A stretch of 64,000 nucleotides of DNA from Bolinopsis microptera (Eukaryota; Ctenophora; Tentaculata; Lobata; Bolinopsidae). The notes beneath the pieces are model-generated. The model was not told where the DNA came from, did not search any database, and worked only from the letters and a program-made list of their open reading frames with translations. The stretch spans positions 1,328,028 to 1,392,027 of the forward strand of contig NC_087079.1 in the NCBI RefSeq assembly GCF_026151205.1, written 5' to 3'. Each line of letters begins with the position of its first letter. Position 1 is the first letter of the stretch. This document shows positions 44,575-55,831 of this stretch, in pieces. The position numbers and the translations under genes are program-made.

Positions 44575-46902
44575 ATGACTGACTCCAAGTCGGAAGTTGG
44601 TTTCGATTTCGAGTTTAAAGTTGTTCTCGTTGGTAGGTTTCTTTTTCAGTTTTTTTATTAAACTTATTTAATCGTTGAATCATATTTCGAGATATGTTGA
44701 AATGTTGAAATGTTGGAAAGTTGAAATTTTTCAGGTGATGCAGGAGTTGGTAAGACCAGTGTGCTTCGTCGTTTTATAACCGGTTCTTTTGCTCGTCGGA
44801 GAGGCAGCACTTTTGAAGATGCTAAGCACAGTAAAACTCTCCAGATAGATGGAAAACAAATAGCGGTACATATTATACATATTTATATTATACATACATT
44901 ATTTATACATATTATACATATTATGCATATTATGCATATACATATTATACATATTACGCATATTATGCATATTATACATATTATGCATATTATACATATT
45001 ATACATATTATACATATTATACATATTATACATATTATACATATTATACATATTATACATATTATACATATTATACATATTATACATATTATACATATTA
45101 TACATATTATACATATTATACAGGTTATACATATTATACATATTATACATATTATGCATATTATACATATTATACATATTATACATATTATACATATTAT
45201 ACATATTATACATATTATGCATATTATACATATTATACGGTACATATTATGCATATTATGCATATTATACATATTATACATATTATACGGTACATATTGC
45301 TCTCTTGCGGGAATCTTACTGACACTCATCTGAGTTTTTGATAATACTCCAAGCTGTTAATTTAACTCATTGATTCCCATTGGGAATTAATCATTGCGAT
45401 AAATCATTTGAATACTTCAATACATTTTAAGATCAAGTCACTTGGCTTCTCTGTACATTTCACAAGTTTCTCATTGTAATTGTTTCACTTTCTCTTTCAC
45501 TTTAATGAATACCTTCAGTTGGATATATGGGACACAGCAGGACAGGAAAAGTTCAGGACGTTAACCACTAGTCACTTTAGACGTACTGACGCAGTTATTT
45601 TTACATACGATATAACTTCTATGGACTCATTCAGGAACATTAATTACTGGCACGAGACAGCTAAAAAGTAAGTTTGTACATAATTTAGATATTAAGGTAC
45701 AGTATATTCTTTTAAGTTCATTGTTAGGTGATGTGTCGATGGACTCTGGACGTTAGCTTGACGTACTTCTTGTACATATTTTAAAGTAGCTTAAGGTCCA
45801 CTTGACAGTTGACGCGTGGCATAAGTGATAAGATCCAATTAATTTAGAAACTCTGTTCACTTTAAAAAAATCATATTTGAAATTAGTGCATTTCCTGAAC
45901 TGTAGAAACATAAATGATTATGAAAAGACGACGAAGGTTTTGATTGGCAATAAGAAAGATCTAGAGAATTTGTCGAGAAAAGTGTGTTCCGACGACGCAG
46001 ATATTACGGTGAAAACGAAAGGAATGTGTGCGTTCTTTGAAACCAGTGCAATGGAATCTGAAAATATAAACGAGGTTTCTGACATCGTAATAGCTAATAA
46101 GTGTCAAGATGAAGGTCATCTTTAATGTTTTCATTATAAGCCATGCATCGAACTCTCTGAAAGTGATAAAAATGTGATACATAATCAATATTCAACATAA
46201 TCAACCATGTTTCATTAGTTTGATGTGTAAGGTACATGTAATGTTTCAATATCAGAAGATGCCCTGACTCTTGTGTTAATAAATGTCAGATTTATTGCTG
46301 TAATAAATTACACTGTCAAACGTGTGATGAGTCATTGATTTCAATTTATAAAATAGATCTAATCTAAAAATAAATTATAACAAAACAGATCTAATGTTCC
46401 GATTATCGTGATAATGGGGTATCATAAAATCATTAAAAAATAAAATCATTTAAAAAGTTGCTATATTGGACATTTAGAGGTGCAATAGCGAAAATTGTGA
46501 ACGAAAATAAAACGTTATTTATTCTAATAAAGTGGTACAGTTCACCACATGAAATAATATCAACAACTTTTACTCACAAAATGTTTACAGGTGTTTGAGT
46601 TGATCGCCAGGACACTTAAAAACCAGAAAGAAAGTGAGGGAGTTTTCACGGGGATTTATGGAGGAGATCAGAACATTAAACTCGAAGCCTCAACAGTATC
46701 TTCACAGGTAACTAGAACATGAGATTTATTTATTAGGATAATTTTAAGGTTTATACTGTTCGGAATTTCACGTTTACTTTACAGCATGATTCGTAATGTT
46801 ACTTACTACAGCTACGATTTTGTTGAAACAGCAGGTATGTTTGAAGTTTCTGATCTGATTTTACCACAGGGTGGTTCTGGTAGCGGGTGCGGTTGTTACT
46901 GA
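44575..46902 (+). CDS. Rab GTPase A, divergent switch I (tandem pair)
   Basis: Six exons: 44575-44632, 44735-44865, 45519-45667, 45906-46074, 46591-46707, 46870-46902; 218 residues. Small GTPase motifs: P-loop GDAGVGKTS, WDTAGQEKFRTL, NKKD and ETSA, with C-terminal GCGCY as prenylation site. Closest in type to Rab19/Rab43, vesicle-traffic regulators of the Golgi region. The switch I/effector region reads GSTFEDAKHSK where Rabs normally have STIGVDF, and switch II is HFRRTDAVIF instead of YYRSAQGVI, so effector and GEF binding may have changed. Exon boundaries match those of Rab B exactly, showing tandem duplication. Intron 2 holds a 9-bp repeat array. Confidence 0.9.
44866..45300 (+). repeat. 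ATTATACAT 9-bp tandem array
   Basis: About 45 units of attatacat and variants (attatgcat, attatacgg) lie in intron 2 of Rab A, immediately after the splice donor. Apparent frames such as IIHIIHI and YNMYNM come from the repeat and are not coding. Confidence 0.95.
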
Positions 46903-47878
46903 CTCGAGGGGTGGCTCATAGATAGTAGCTGCTTGGTGTCACAAGTCACATGAACATTTTCACAGTATGACAATCATGCCTTTTAAAGATTAGAATATAT
47001 CGGTTTTAGCTTTTTATAATGTCATGTGATTTGAGCATCAGCTTATTATTTATGTGCGACCAATACTGTGGGTATTGAAGATTCTGGTAAGTGCATCGCC
47101 TCCCCCCGTTAAGGGATCTGTATCAATGCCGTTTCAATTACAAATTGCAAATTCTTTCTTTGATTTAGCAATTCGATGAGACGACCCTTCTCTCTTTTGT
47201 TCGTTACTTACCATAGTTTTTAGAGAAAACGAGTCCGCTCAATTGGTTTCACCGTTAAAGTTGAGAGCATTTCATCACCATTGTTTTACTAAACGCATGT
47301 GTGTTTCCGCTCAATTGGTGGGAGCTTCACCGTTAAAGTTGGGAGCATTTCATCACCATTGTTTTACTAAACGCATGTGTGTTTCTAGTATCGGAATGGT
47401 CCAGAAATGTCTTGGTTCTGCTGTCGTGGTCGGAACAGAGCGGTTCAAATCGAGTTTAACCATCATCGAGTTTAAACGATATTTATTTTGAATCGGTATA
47501 ACGAATTGTTTGACCTAGACACTGCTAGGACATTTTTTAGTGTTTATATTTTGCTGTTCATTGTTTATATTTTATGTTAAAAAGTTTAACAACGTATGCG
47601 TAAGTTCATTGAAAGTTTCTTTATTTCGATGTTCATGTTTTAAATTTTAATTCTGTTTTACGTTTTCCTGGAATTTCTCTATTGAATTCACGAGCATCTG
47701 TATTTTGAATGTTTGATCAAGGGGGTTAAGTATAAGGGGGTATAATGTGTGTCCTTCCAAAGGTTTTTCAAATCGGTCAAAAGGCTACGCATACAGAAGA
47801 AAACTTTAGGAAGATTATGAAATCAAATATTTAATCTTTCATATCTAAACGATTTGACCGAATTTTATCCCTATAGGA
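46903..47878. other. Intergenic spacer between the Rab genes
   Basis: No gene was seen. A block of about 75 bp (cgctcaattggt through catgtgtgtttc) is duplicated in tandem at about 47236-47306 and 47308-47384. The plus-strand frame over it is a by-product. Confidence 0.6.
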
Positions 47879-49733
47879 ATGGCCGGATCCAGGCCTGACG
47901 AAAACTTTGATTTCCTGTTTAAAATTGTATTGATTGGTAAGTGGGGATTTATTTGATTTTATCATTCCAATAATTCCTACAATAATATAATATTCAATAA
48001 AATATCAGATGTTTTAATTCTGCTTTAATTCGAAAACTTGAAAATGTCAAGCAAGGAAAACATTAGAGTCTTAACCAAATATTTGCTATGTCCACACTCA
48101 TAAAATTAGACACCACATTCCACATTGTACTATGCTATATATATATATATCAGTACTCACTAGGATATAAATGAAATATAAAATGTAGTGATATTATTAT
48201 GTAGACAGTTAGCTGTGATGAGATACTCAACTCTTCTGACATATCGTTGTATTTGACTGCTTTTATAATATTATCATTAGTTTATCACAGCCACTGAGCC
48301 ACTTGTTTAAAAATACATCATTTATATAATAAGTATTGAATAATAGGCAGGTAAAATGGTAAATATACGAATTAGCTAATTAATTAGCTAATTAGCTAAT
48401 ACGTGAACACTTGCAGGTGACGCTAATGTTGGTAAGACATGTGTGGTACAACGTTTCAAGACCGGGTCCTTCACTGAGCGACTGGGCAGCACTATCGGGG
48501 TAGACTTCTCTATGAAAACCCTGGAAATCGATGGCAAACGAGTTAAGGTACTAATACCAAGAAACTTGAGATTTTGAAGCATGTTTGGTCACAAAGTGTA
48601 GATAAAACAACATCAGCTGCGCAAACTTCGTGATTGAAAGTTTGATTCTACTTTTGCTTTCCAGTCGTTACCTACCATTCAAGTACATTTCTGGGATGTT
48701 TGGATTACACACCTCTGAGTTTAAGTTTAATCTTAATAATGGTGTTATTCAATTTATTATTATTATTTCCTGATTTACCATTATTTCAGCTACAAGTATG
48801 GGACACAGCCGGACAGGAGAGATTCAGAACCATCACTCAGAGTTACTACAGGAGCGCTCAGGGCGTTATCATAGCTTATGATATAACCAACAAAGAGACT
48901 TTTAGAAACGTTAAAAACTGGCTAGAGGATGTTCAGAGGTAAATTCATTAGGATTAGTTCTCTCTTTTTAAGATATCACAGAGTATCGCTTTAGATTATC
49001 ACTAATTAATGTTTATTACTAATTTATCTGTGTCACTAGTTCCTCTCACTAAAGTTATTATTTAAACGCACAGGTACACATCAAAAGACATCTGTAAAGT
49101 GCTGATAGGCAACAAACAAGACTTGGAACCATTGCGAGAGGTAACGACAGAGGACGCTCAAACTATGTCAGATATTCATGGAATGTTGACCTTCCTGGAG
49201 ACCAGTGCCAAGGAGTCAACTAATGTTAACGAGGTTTCTGTCTTTGTGTTCTAATCTTATGTAAACTGAGATGGACGGATATTTAGTGTTTATTTTAGCC
49301 GCACATATCTTGAAATTGGATCTTGGTGAATTCTCATTACAATCTTTCAAAGACACTGATAACTTAATGATAACTTATTGATAACTTAATGATAACTTAA
49401 TGATAACTTATTGATAACTTAATGATAACTTAATGATAACTTAATGATAACTAATCTATCTTGCAGGTGTTTGAGTTGATCGCCAGGACACTGAAGAGAC
49501 AACACGAGGGGGGAGAACCTCTCATCCAAGGTGGAGATGGTAACATTAAACTTGGGACCGGGGGTTCTTCACAGGTAAATCTATTTTTAGTAACAGGAGT
49601 TGTATTTCATATTGAGATTTATATTGCCAGAGTTCTCCCCTACAATTTGACATAACTGGTACAATTTGATGTTAGTGAGCTGATGAACATGTTACCTCAG
49701 GTGAATGCTGGGTCTAGTTATGGATGCTGTTAG
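47879..49733 (+). CDS. Rab GTPase B, Rab19/43-like (tandem pair)
   Basis: Six exons: 47879-47936, 48417-48547, 48790-48938, 49074-49233, 49467-49574, 49701-49733; 212 residues. Complete Rab motifs: P-loop GDANVGKTC, switch [40 protein letters not shown] and ETSAKES, ending in a GCC prenylation site. The canonical Rab set and the [11 protein letters not shown] segment place it near Rab19/Rab43, which act in Golgi-to-surface traffic. Exons 1, 2, 3 and 6 are the same lengths as in Rab A and all five introns fall at the same positions. This copy looks the more conserved of the pair. The ATG lies two bases after an acceptor-like AG (47875-47876). A 12-bp repeat (gataacttaatg type) lies in intron 4 at about 49358-49452. 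Confidence 0.95.
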
Positions 49734-50763
49734 TACTCTTCAGTACGGACTCCGGTAAGTCTGTTTAGTGCATCGCCTTCACTCATGTAGCCTCAATCAG
49801 TTTCGTTTTAACAGATCTTTTATTGAACTTTATTGGATTTATTGGAACACGAATTAGATTGGTAGTTTGTATGACTGTGTATACGTGTAATAGTTTTTTA
49901 ACGTTTTTGGGGTAGTTTTGATAGTTGGACAGTGCAATATTGATGAGCTGCTCAAGATAATGTGTACGCGGTGCACGTGGTAATGTGTAAACGTTGTAAT
50001 ACCTTGGGTTACATTACTCTTTAAATATATTATATTCGACTGAGATAACTCGAAAAATTGCATTGTTGAATGCAATAGATTATGAAATTTCCCGATACTA
50101 CTAAAATATTACAGATTTTCCCCAAAATCCGCCAAATTTAGCCCACCTTAATTTATAATTATGTAACCTAAGGTATTATGCTCTGAGAATTATCTCTGAT
50201 ATGTATACTTCCATTGCATGAACCATGACCATTGTTATTTCAAATCAGACTAAAATGCTTACGTTTCAATTTAAAGTAGAGCGAATCGATTGTTTGTTCT
50301 GCAGATAAATGTATTTTTGATTGTGTTGTTTAACTAACCCAGCACTCCGTTCAAAACAGAATGCCTTACAATTAACATCTATCTATAGAGCTACTTATTG
50401 AAGTTGAAGAATTAAGAATTATGTGATATTAGAATTGTATGATATCTCAGTTATAATTTGTTTTGTACATATATTTTCACTTTTTTGTTTTACTGATCTC
50501 AATCAAGTGACAAGTTTAACACACCCTACTTTACTTAATACTATACTATACTACCCCTGGTGTTTCTCATGAGAAAAAACAACTTCGTGGCAATATGGTC
50601 ACTAAGAACTATCCAAAATGTTGTTTAGGGAGCGCGCGTGCAAGTTGATCGTTATGAAAGGACCCTAAATCCATTCCAAAATATCACGTGATTGCGCGCC
50701 TTGTGTTGTATTCGTGTAGTTGTAGTCGTGTACTTTCTTAATAGTTAGGGAATAATGCAAAAT
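49734..50763. other. Rab B 3' region and spacer
   Basis: AT-rich sequence with no recognisable gene or repeat. It probably includes the Rab B 3' untranslated region. Confidence 0.4.
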
Positions 50764-51307
50764 GTCTGGGAAAAAATTTGCAACAAGCTGATTTTTACAG
50801 GAATGTGTTGTCCATAGTGTCAGGAACCACCCCAAAGAGTTTCCAATCTGGATCTGTTGAGCAAAAAAAGTTACAGCCAATTTTCTTCAGGCGCGTATGT
50901 CAGCCTGAGGACCGCACTTGAAAAACTCGTAACTATCGTAATAAAGATCCCCAGGAGCACCATAGGGAGTGCAAAATGACCGCAATAGTGACATTATATG
51001 GGGCGAATCAGTGTTTTAGGGTCGTCAGATCTTTACTTATTGAGATAATTTCATTTTTATAGGCTAACGTCTCAAAAATTTACTAAAATTTTGAAATTTT
51101 ACTTAAATTTGGAAATTTAGCAAAATTGTTGTACAATTAAAACATGGTCTAGTTATCAATATTCAAATTCTAAAATTTACTTTCAATTGTCAATTGATCC
51201 TTATATTAGTATAGTAAATAATATACATATCACATCAAATTCTGTAAAAAAAGGTCCTGAATTATTAGCATGGTGTCTTTGATTGGCAACTATTAGGTCA
51301 CTTCTGG

Positions 51308-52680
51308 CTATCCTATTTCCTCAGATTTGTTTGATTCTCCTGAATCGTCCTGTCTTTCGGGTGCATTAGTGCAACTTAATCCTTGACATTGGCCACATGC
51401 AGGTAGACATTTAAAGCCATACTTCCGGCAGGAACACCTTAAGTACTTACAAGGGTTCTCAACCTCCACAGAGCAATTGCAGCAAATGAGGTTGAGCATC
51501 CCTGCCGGGGCAATCGCAGCTTTAGTCGGGATTGGCCGGTAGTATCCTTCAGAACTCATCTCCCATCCATAATGTAGTGAATTTAGACTTGCAGTGTCGA
51601 GTGTCACCCAGTTATGGTACTTAAGATATGATCTTAATATATGCTCAGTTGCAGAGGATGTAGACGGTGGTAGCCTTGATGGGTTGAGTTTTTTTTTTGT
51701 TGCTATCATTCTACTGTAGCTGAGACATCTGAAAGTTTCAAGTGCCTTGATTTTATCTCCATAGATATGTTGAAACAAGGAGAGGCCAGCTTCAATTACT
51801 TCATTTGTTGAAACTCTCACAGAGAGTAATGATGCTAAATGACCCTCCTCATGAAAAGAAACTGCCTTTTTCAATATCTTCACCTTACCAAAGCCATGTA
51901 TACTGCTGACCGTGTCACATCCTGAGAAACTGTGAACAAACAGTAATATGCGTTTTATGTTGGCATCAAGAGCATTTACTATTTTACTGATCGAGTGTGA
52001 GCCGTTTCTGGTCGTCATCACAATTTCATTGTGATTCTCAGTAAAATGATGAATAACGAGGCAAAGTATATCAGTATCCTCTGCTTTTACCTCAACATCT
52101 TCGTAGAAGGACAAGTTTAAAGCTTTACTAGCTACCATGGTATCAGCATCATCAGTAGCTACATGTACTTCAATTCCATGTTCTGTAAAAACGTTCGACA
52201 GAAGCTTTATAAGCTCATGCTTGTTCTTTGAGTTGCTGAACAGTTTTTTCATCGGAACTGTGCACACAGTAGTACTTTTAATAGCTATATCAGAGCAGTA
52301 TAGCAGTATGCCTTGATTCTTCGCTGATGCTCATGATCTTTTGTTGATCGGGCATAGCCATCAAACACAACAATCACTTTCCGCTGTTCGGATTTCGGAA
52401 CTAGCTTAAGGTATTCATTAGCTATGTCGCCGTATGTTTCAAAGCCTGTGAACGAGGTAACTTGATAGAGTAGCCATCCACCATCAATTATTAATGGGGA
52501 GGATGGGTTGCTAAATGTCACAGTACAATCAACAACATTCTTGAGGTATTGCCCAAGGGCTGCCTTGTTTGCCTTTCTCAACATCTGCTCATTGTTTAAA
52601 AGACTCATCGGCATTGCTGTGAGCTCATATTGGAAGCTTTCCTCCAGTGTAGACTCTCGTTCAGATGCGAAGCAGGTCGA
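51308..52680 (-). pseudogene. PIN-like mobile-family protein, minus copy (frameshifted, lacks N-terminus)
   Basis: It reads SFQYELTAMPMSLLNNEQML, then SSPLIIDGGWLLYQV, KVIVVFDGYARSTKDHEHQR, a frameshift near 52280, HVATDDADTMVASKAL, VKAEDTDILCLVIHHF and FSGCDTVSSIHGFGKVKILK. The cysteine-rich C-terminus is CKYLRCSCRKYGFKCLPACG. The aspartates in IIDGG, VVFDG, DDADT and EDTDIL are spaced as in FLAP/PIN nucleases. Proteins with this layout occur in many near-identical copies in cnidarian and arthropod genomes and behave like mobile-element genes. The function is unproven. The frameshift and missing N-terminal region make this copy a pseudogene. Confidence 0.65.
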
Positions 52681-53630
52681 GGTCAGTACTCCAAAGCTCT
52701 ACGGCTGTATCTTGAGCAGATTACCGTACTTGAGATTCAGTATGGGGCACTAGTCAAAACGTTCAAGGTCGTAGGTCTGCACACAGTTCGATATAATGAA
52801 CACGAGTGGTCTGGTGTGTGGACAGACCTGTCGATCGAACAGCGACTAATGAAGGCTGCAAAGTCATCAGGGGGTTTGTCTGGAGGGAGAATGCGAACTC
52901 ATGAATCTGCCCATAAGTTATGGACTGCAACCCTCAATCAAATGGCGTTGATAAACGAGAGTGTCGATGAAGCTATTGCAGACTTATCCAATAAAAGAAC
53001 AACAACAAAAGTTTCTCAGGATGTGACACGGTCAGCAGTATACATGGCTTTGGTAAGGTGAAGATATTGAAAAAGGCAGTTTCTTTTCATGAGGAGGGTC
53101 ATTAGCATCATTACTCTCTGTGAGAGTTTCAACAAATGAAGTAATTGAAGCTGGCCTCTCCTTGTTTCAACATATCTATGGAGATAAAATCAAGGCACTT
53201 GAAACTTTCAGATGTCTCAGCTACAGTAGAATGATAGCAACAAAAAAAACTCAACCCATCAAGGCTACCACCGTCTACATCCTCTGCAACTGAGCATATA
53301 TTAAGATCATATCTTCAGTACCATAACTGGGTGACACTCGACACTGCAAGTCTAAATTCACTACATTATGGATGGGAGATGAGTTCTGAAGGATACTACC
53401 GGCCAATCCCGACTAAAGCTGCGATTGCCCCGGCAGGAATGCTCAACCTCATTTGCTGCAATTGCTCTGTGGAGGTTGAGAACCCTTGTAAGTACTTAAG
53501 GTGTTCCTGCCGGAAGTATGGCTTTAAATGTCTACCTGCATGTGGCCAATGTCAAGGATTAAGTTGCACTAATGCACCCGAAAGACAGGACGATTCAGGA
53601 GAATCAAACAAATCTGAGGAAATGGGATAG
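52681..53630 (+). pseudogene. PIN-like mobile-family protein, plus copy (internally deleted, frameshifted)
   Basis: It starts with ALRLYLEQITVLEIQYGALV and WSGVWTDLSIEQRLMKAAKS, then GGLSGGRMRTHESAHKLW, the region that precedes the nuclease domain in this family. At 53011 it jumps into the C-terminal half (CDTVSSIHG equivalent), so the nuclease core is deleted. Compared with the left arm it has a one-base deletion in the gagggtcat(t)tagc stretch near 53098 and a shorter A-run near 53243, both shifting frame. The last 99 codons (53331-53630) are open and almost identical to the minus copy. Confidence 0.65.
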
Positions 53631-54502
53631 CCAGAAGTGACCTAATAGTTGCCAATCAAAGACACCATGCTAATAATTCAGGACCTTTTTTTACAGAATT
53701 TGATGTGATATGTATATTATTTACTATACTAATATAAGGATCAATTGACAATTGAAAGTAAATTTTAGAATTTGAATACTGATAACTAGACCATGTTTTA
53801 ATTGTACAACAATTTTGCTAAATTTCCAAATTTAAGTAAAATTTCAAAATTTTAGTAAATTTTTGAGACGTTAGCCTATAAAAATGAAATTATCTGAATA
53901 AGTAAAGATCTGACGACCCTAAAACACTGATTCGCCCCACATAATGTCACTATTGCGGTCATTTTGCACTCCCTATGGTGCTCCTGGGGGTCTTTATTAC
54001 GATAGTTACGAGTTTTTCAAGTGCGGTCCTCAGGCTGACATACGCGCCTGAAGAAAATTGGCTGTAACTTTTTTTGCTCAACAGATCCAGATTGGAAACT
54101 CTTTGGGGTGGTTCCTGACACTATGGACAACACATTCCTGTAAAAATCAGCTTGTTGCAAATTTTTTCCCAGACGGTCCTGTATTAATGTTAATTGTCCC
54201 TAACTATAATGTTTCATGCATAATTAGTGTTAATTCATTGGTTAATTATGAACATAATGTTGGATATGCCCTACCCCTTGCTCCATCAAGGGGTATTACT
54301 ATTCAATAAGTTTCACAGTTTACAAGAGTGGCATGACGCGACGTGTTCCATAATGATTAATGCACTTGACGGAAATACACTATCATTAATCAGGGATGGC
54401 CGTTTCCGACAAATCTCTGTTGTGTACTATCTTTTAATTTCGGCGGTGCAAATTGGCCTATTATTAACAGAACATTTATAAATTTGGCTTATCATTCAAG
54501 CA

Positions 54503-55252
54503 ATGGCAGATCATGATGAGCCGGCAGATTTTGCTAACGACGATATTGGAGACGATGGAGATAATGACTTTGAGCCTGTTTTCGATACAATAGATCCTGA
54601 CCAAGCTCAAGCTGCCGAAAAACAGGTGGATATGATTTTAGTTCTTTAGCCATATGAAGTATCGATTTTCCAGTAAAGCATGTTGATTTTGTTTTTAGAA
54701 TGGTGTTCATGATTTTTCACCATACTGATTTTGCCGATATGCACTAAAAAAAGCCAAGGCATGGACAGATTTTCAATGTTCGATTGAGGGCACAGCAAAT
54801 TACACCTTGTTTCCAACAATGGTTCAATGTGTATTTAAACTAGAAACAGTGAAGAAGTGATCTTAATCTCCCCCGTCAGGTGGAGCCCAACAAGCGTATC
54901 ACAACAGCGTACATGACAAAGTACGAACGAGCCCGGATCCTGGGAACCAGAGCACTGCAGATATCCATGAACGCGCCCATCATGGTGGAGCTCAAGGGAC
55001 AGACTGATCCGCTGGAGATTGCCAGACAGGTAGGTTATGTTGGGATGATAAAGATGAGTCATGATATTTTAGGAAAATTATCTATTCTGTGACACGATAT
55101 TGATAATCTTCCAATGGGTTGAAGCTGCAAGAGTTAAAGATTACTAATTACAGGAATTGAAAGAGAGAAAAATTCCACTGATCGTCCGGCGGTATTTACC
55201 TGATAACAGTTTCGAGGACTGGAGTATTGACGAGCTCATTATTGACTACTAA
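54503..55252 (+). CDS. POLR2F: RPB6, subunit shared by RNA polymerases I, II and III
   Basis: Three exons: 54503-54625, 54880-55029, 55154-55252; 123 residues, close to the usual 127. The N-terminal 40 residues are acidic, as in all animal RPB6. The conserved core reads [54 protein letters not shown] and [21 protein letters not shown]6 binds the clamp and is needed for assembly and stability of all three nuclear polymerases. Introns are GT-AG. The ATG lies two bases after an AG in acceptor-like context (54499-54500). Polyadenylation signals are near 55430. It follows the Rab pair, separated by the 3.4-kb inverted element. Confidence 0.97.
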
Positions 55253-55593
55253 GACAAAATCAAATGTATTGTTTCTCACTGAGTTCTACGGAGAAGACTT
55301 TTCTGATTTCTTGCTCTTTTTTATTTTTAAACTGTTCTTTTTTCCTCGTAACTTGTCAAAATGGTGACTCCTGAATGTCACTGAAGTTTTAGATCATTCA
55401 AGTGACTTATTTATTAATTACTGTATTTGAATAAAATTTTATTACAGACTTTTAAAATCCCACAGTGTTTATTCTATTTTTTTGGTGTCAAATTCTGCCT
55501 AAAGATTATATTTTATCTGATTGTCCAACATTTTTCACTTTTGGCTGGACAAGATTGATTACAGGTTCAAATTATTTCTGATATATTATTTTA

Positions 55594-55744
55594 GGGGTTG
55601 TTCACATATTATGTAATCAGCCGAGGGGGAGGGGGGTTTCCAAACGATTACGCTAGTGTAATTTTGACACAATAGCTATGTGTAAAAAGGATTACGGAGG
55701 GGGAGGGGGTTTTAAAAGTGATCACGTAATATGTGAACGACCCC
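55594..55744. mobile_element. Harbinger-like MITE (151 bp)
   Basis: ggggttgttcacatattatg at the left mirrors the right end (inverse ggggtcgttcacatattacg). TTA lies on both flanks (55591-55593 and 55745-55747). A TTA/TAA duplication with GGG ends is typical of PIF/Harbinger elements. Each half also carries a G-rich block (ggggagggggg). It lies between RPB6 and the TMEM167 gene. Confidence 0.8.
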
Positions 55745-55831
55745 TTAACAAATATTTTTGAGTGTAGGTTTAATTTCAAGAAGTGTTCGTTGAAGGGATC
55801 CCAGGGATTGATACACAGATCACAGCACGAT

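Larger units (their letters stand above)
50764..54174. mobile_element. 3.4-kb inverted pair of mobile PIN-like genes
   Basis: The left arm 50764-51930 and right arm 53011-54174 are inverted copies of each other, nearly identical over about 1.16 kb and both ending at the sequence cccagac. The centre (51931-53010) is unique to each half. The minus-strand half carries the middle and C-terminal parts of the protein; the plus-strand half carries an earlier region joined directly to the C-terminal part. So two copies of the same repetitive gene lie head to head with different deletions. No terminal duplication outside the arms is visible. Confidence 0.8.

Noticed and set aside
44761-45333. Long frames rich in IIH, YNM or ICI repeats
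   Set aside because: They run through the ATTATACAT array in intron 2 of Rab A; only 44735-44865 is a real exon there.
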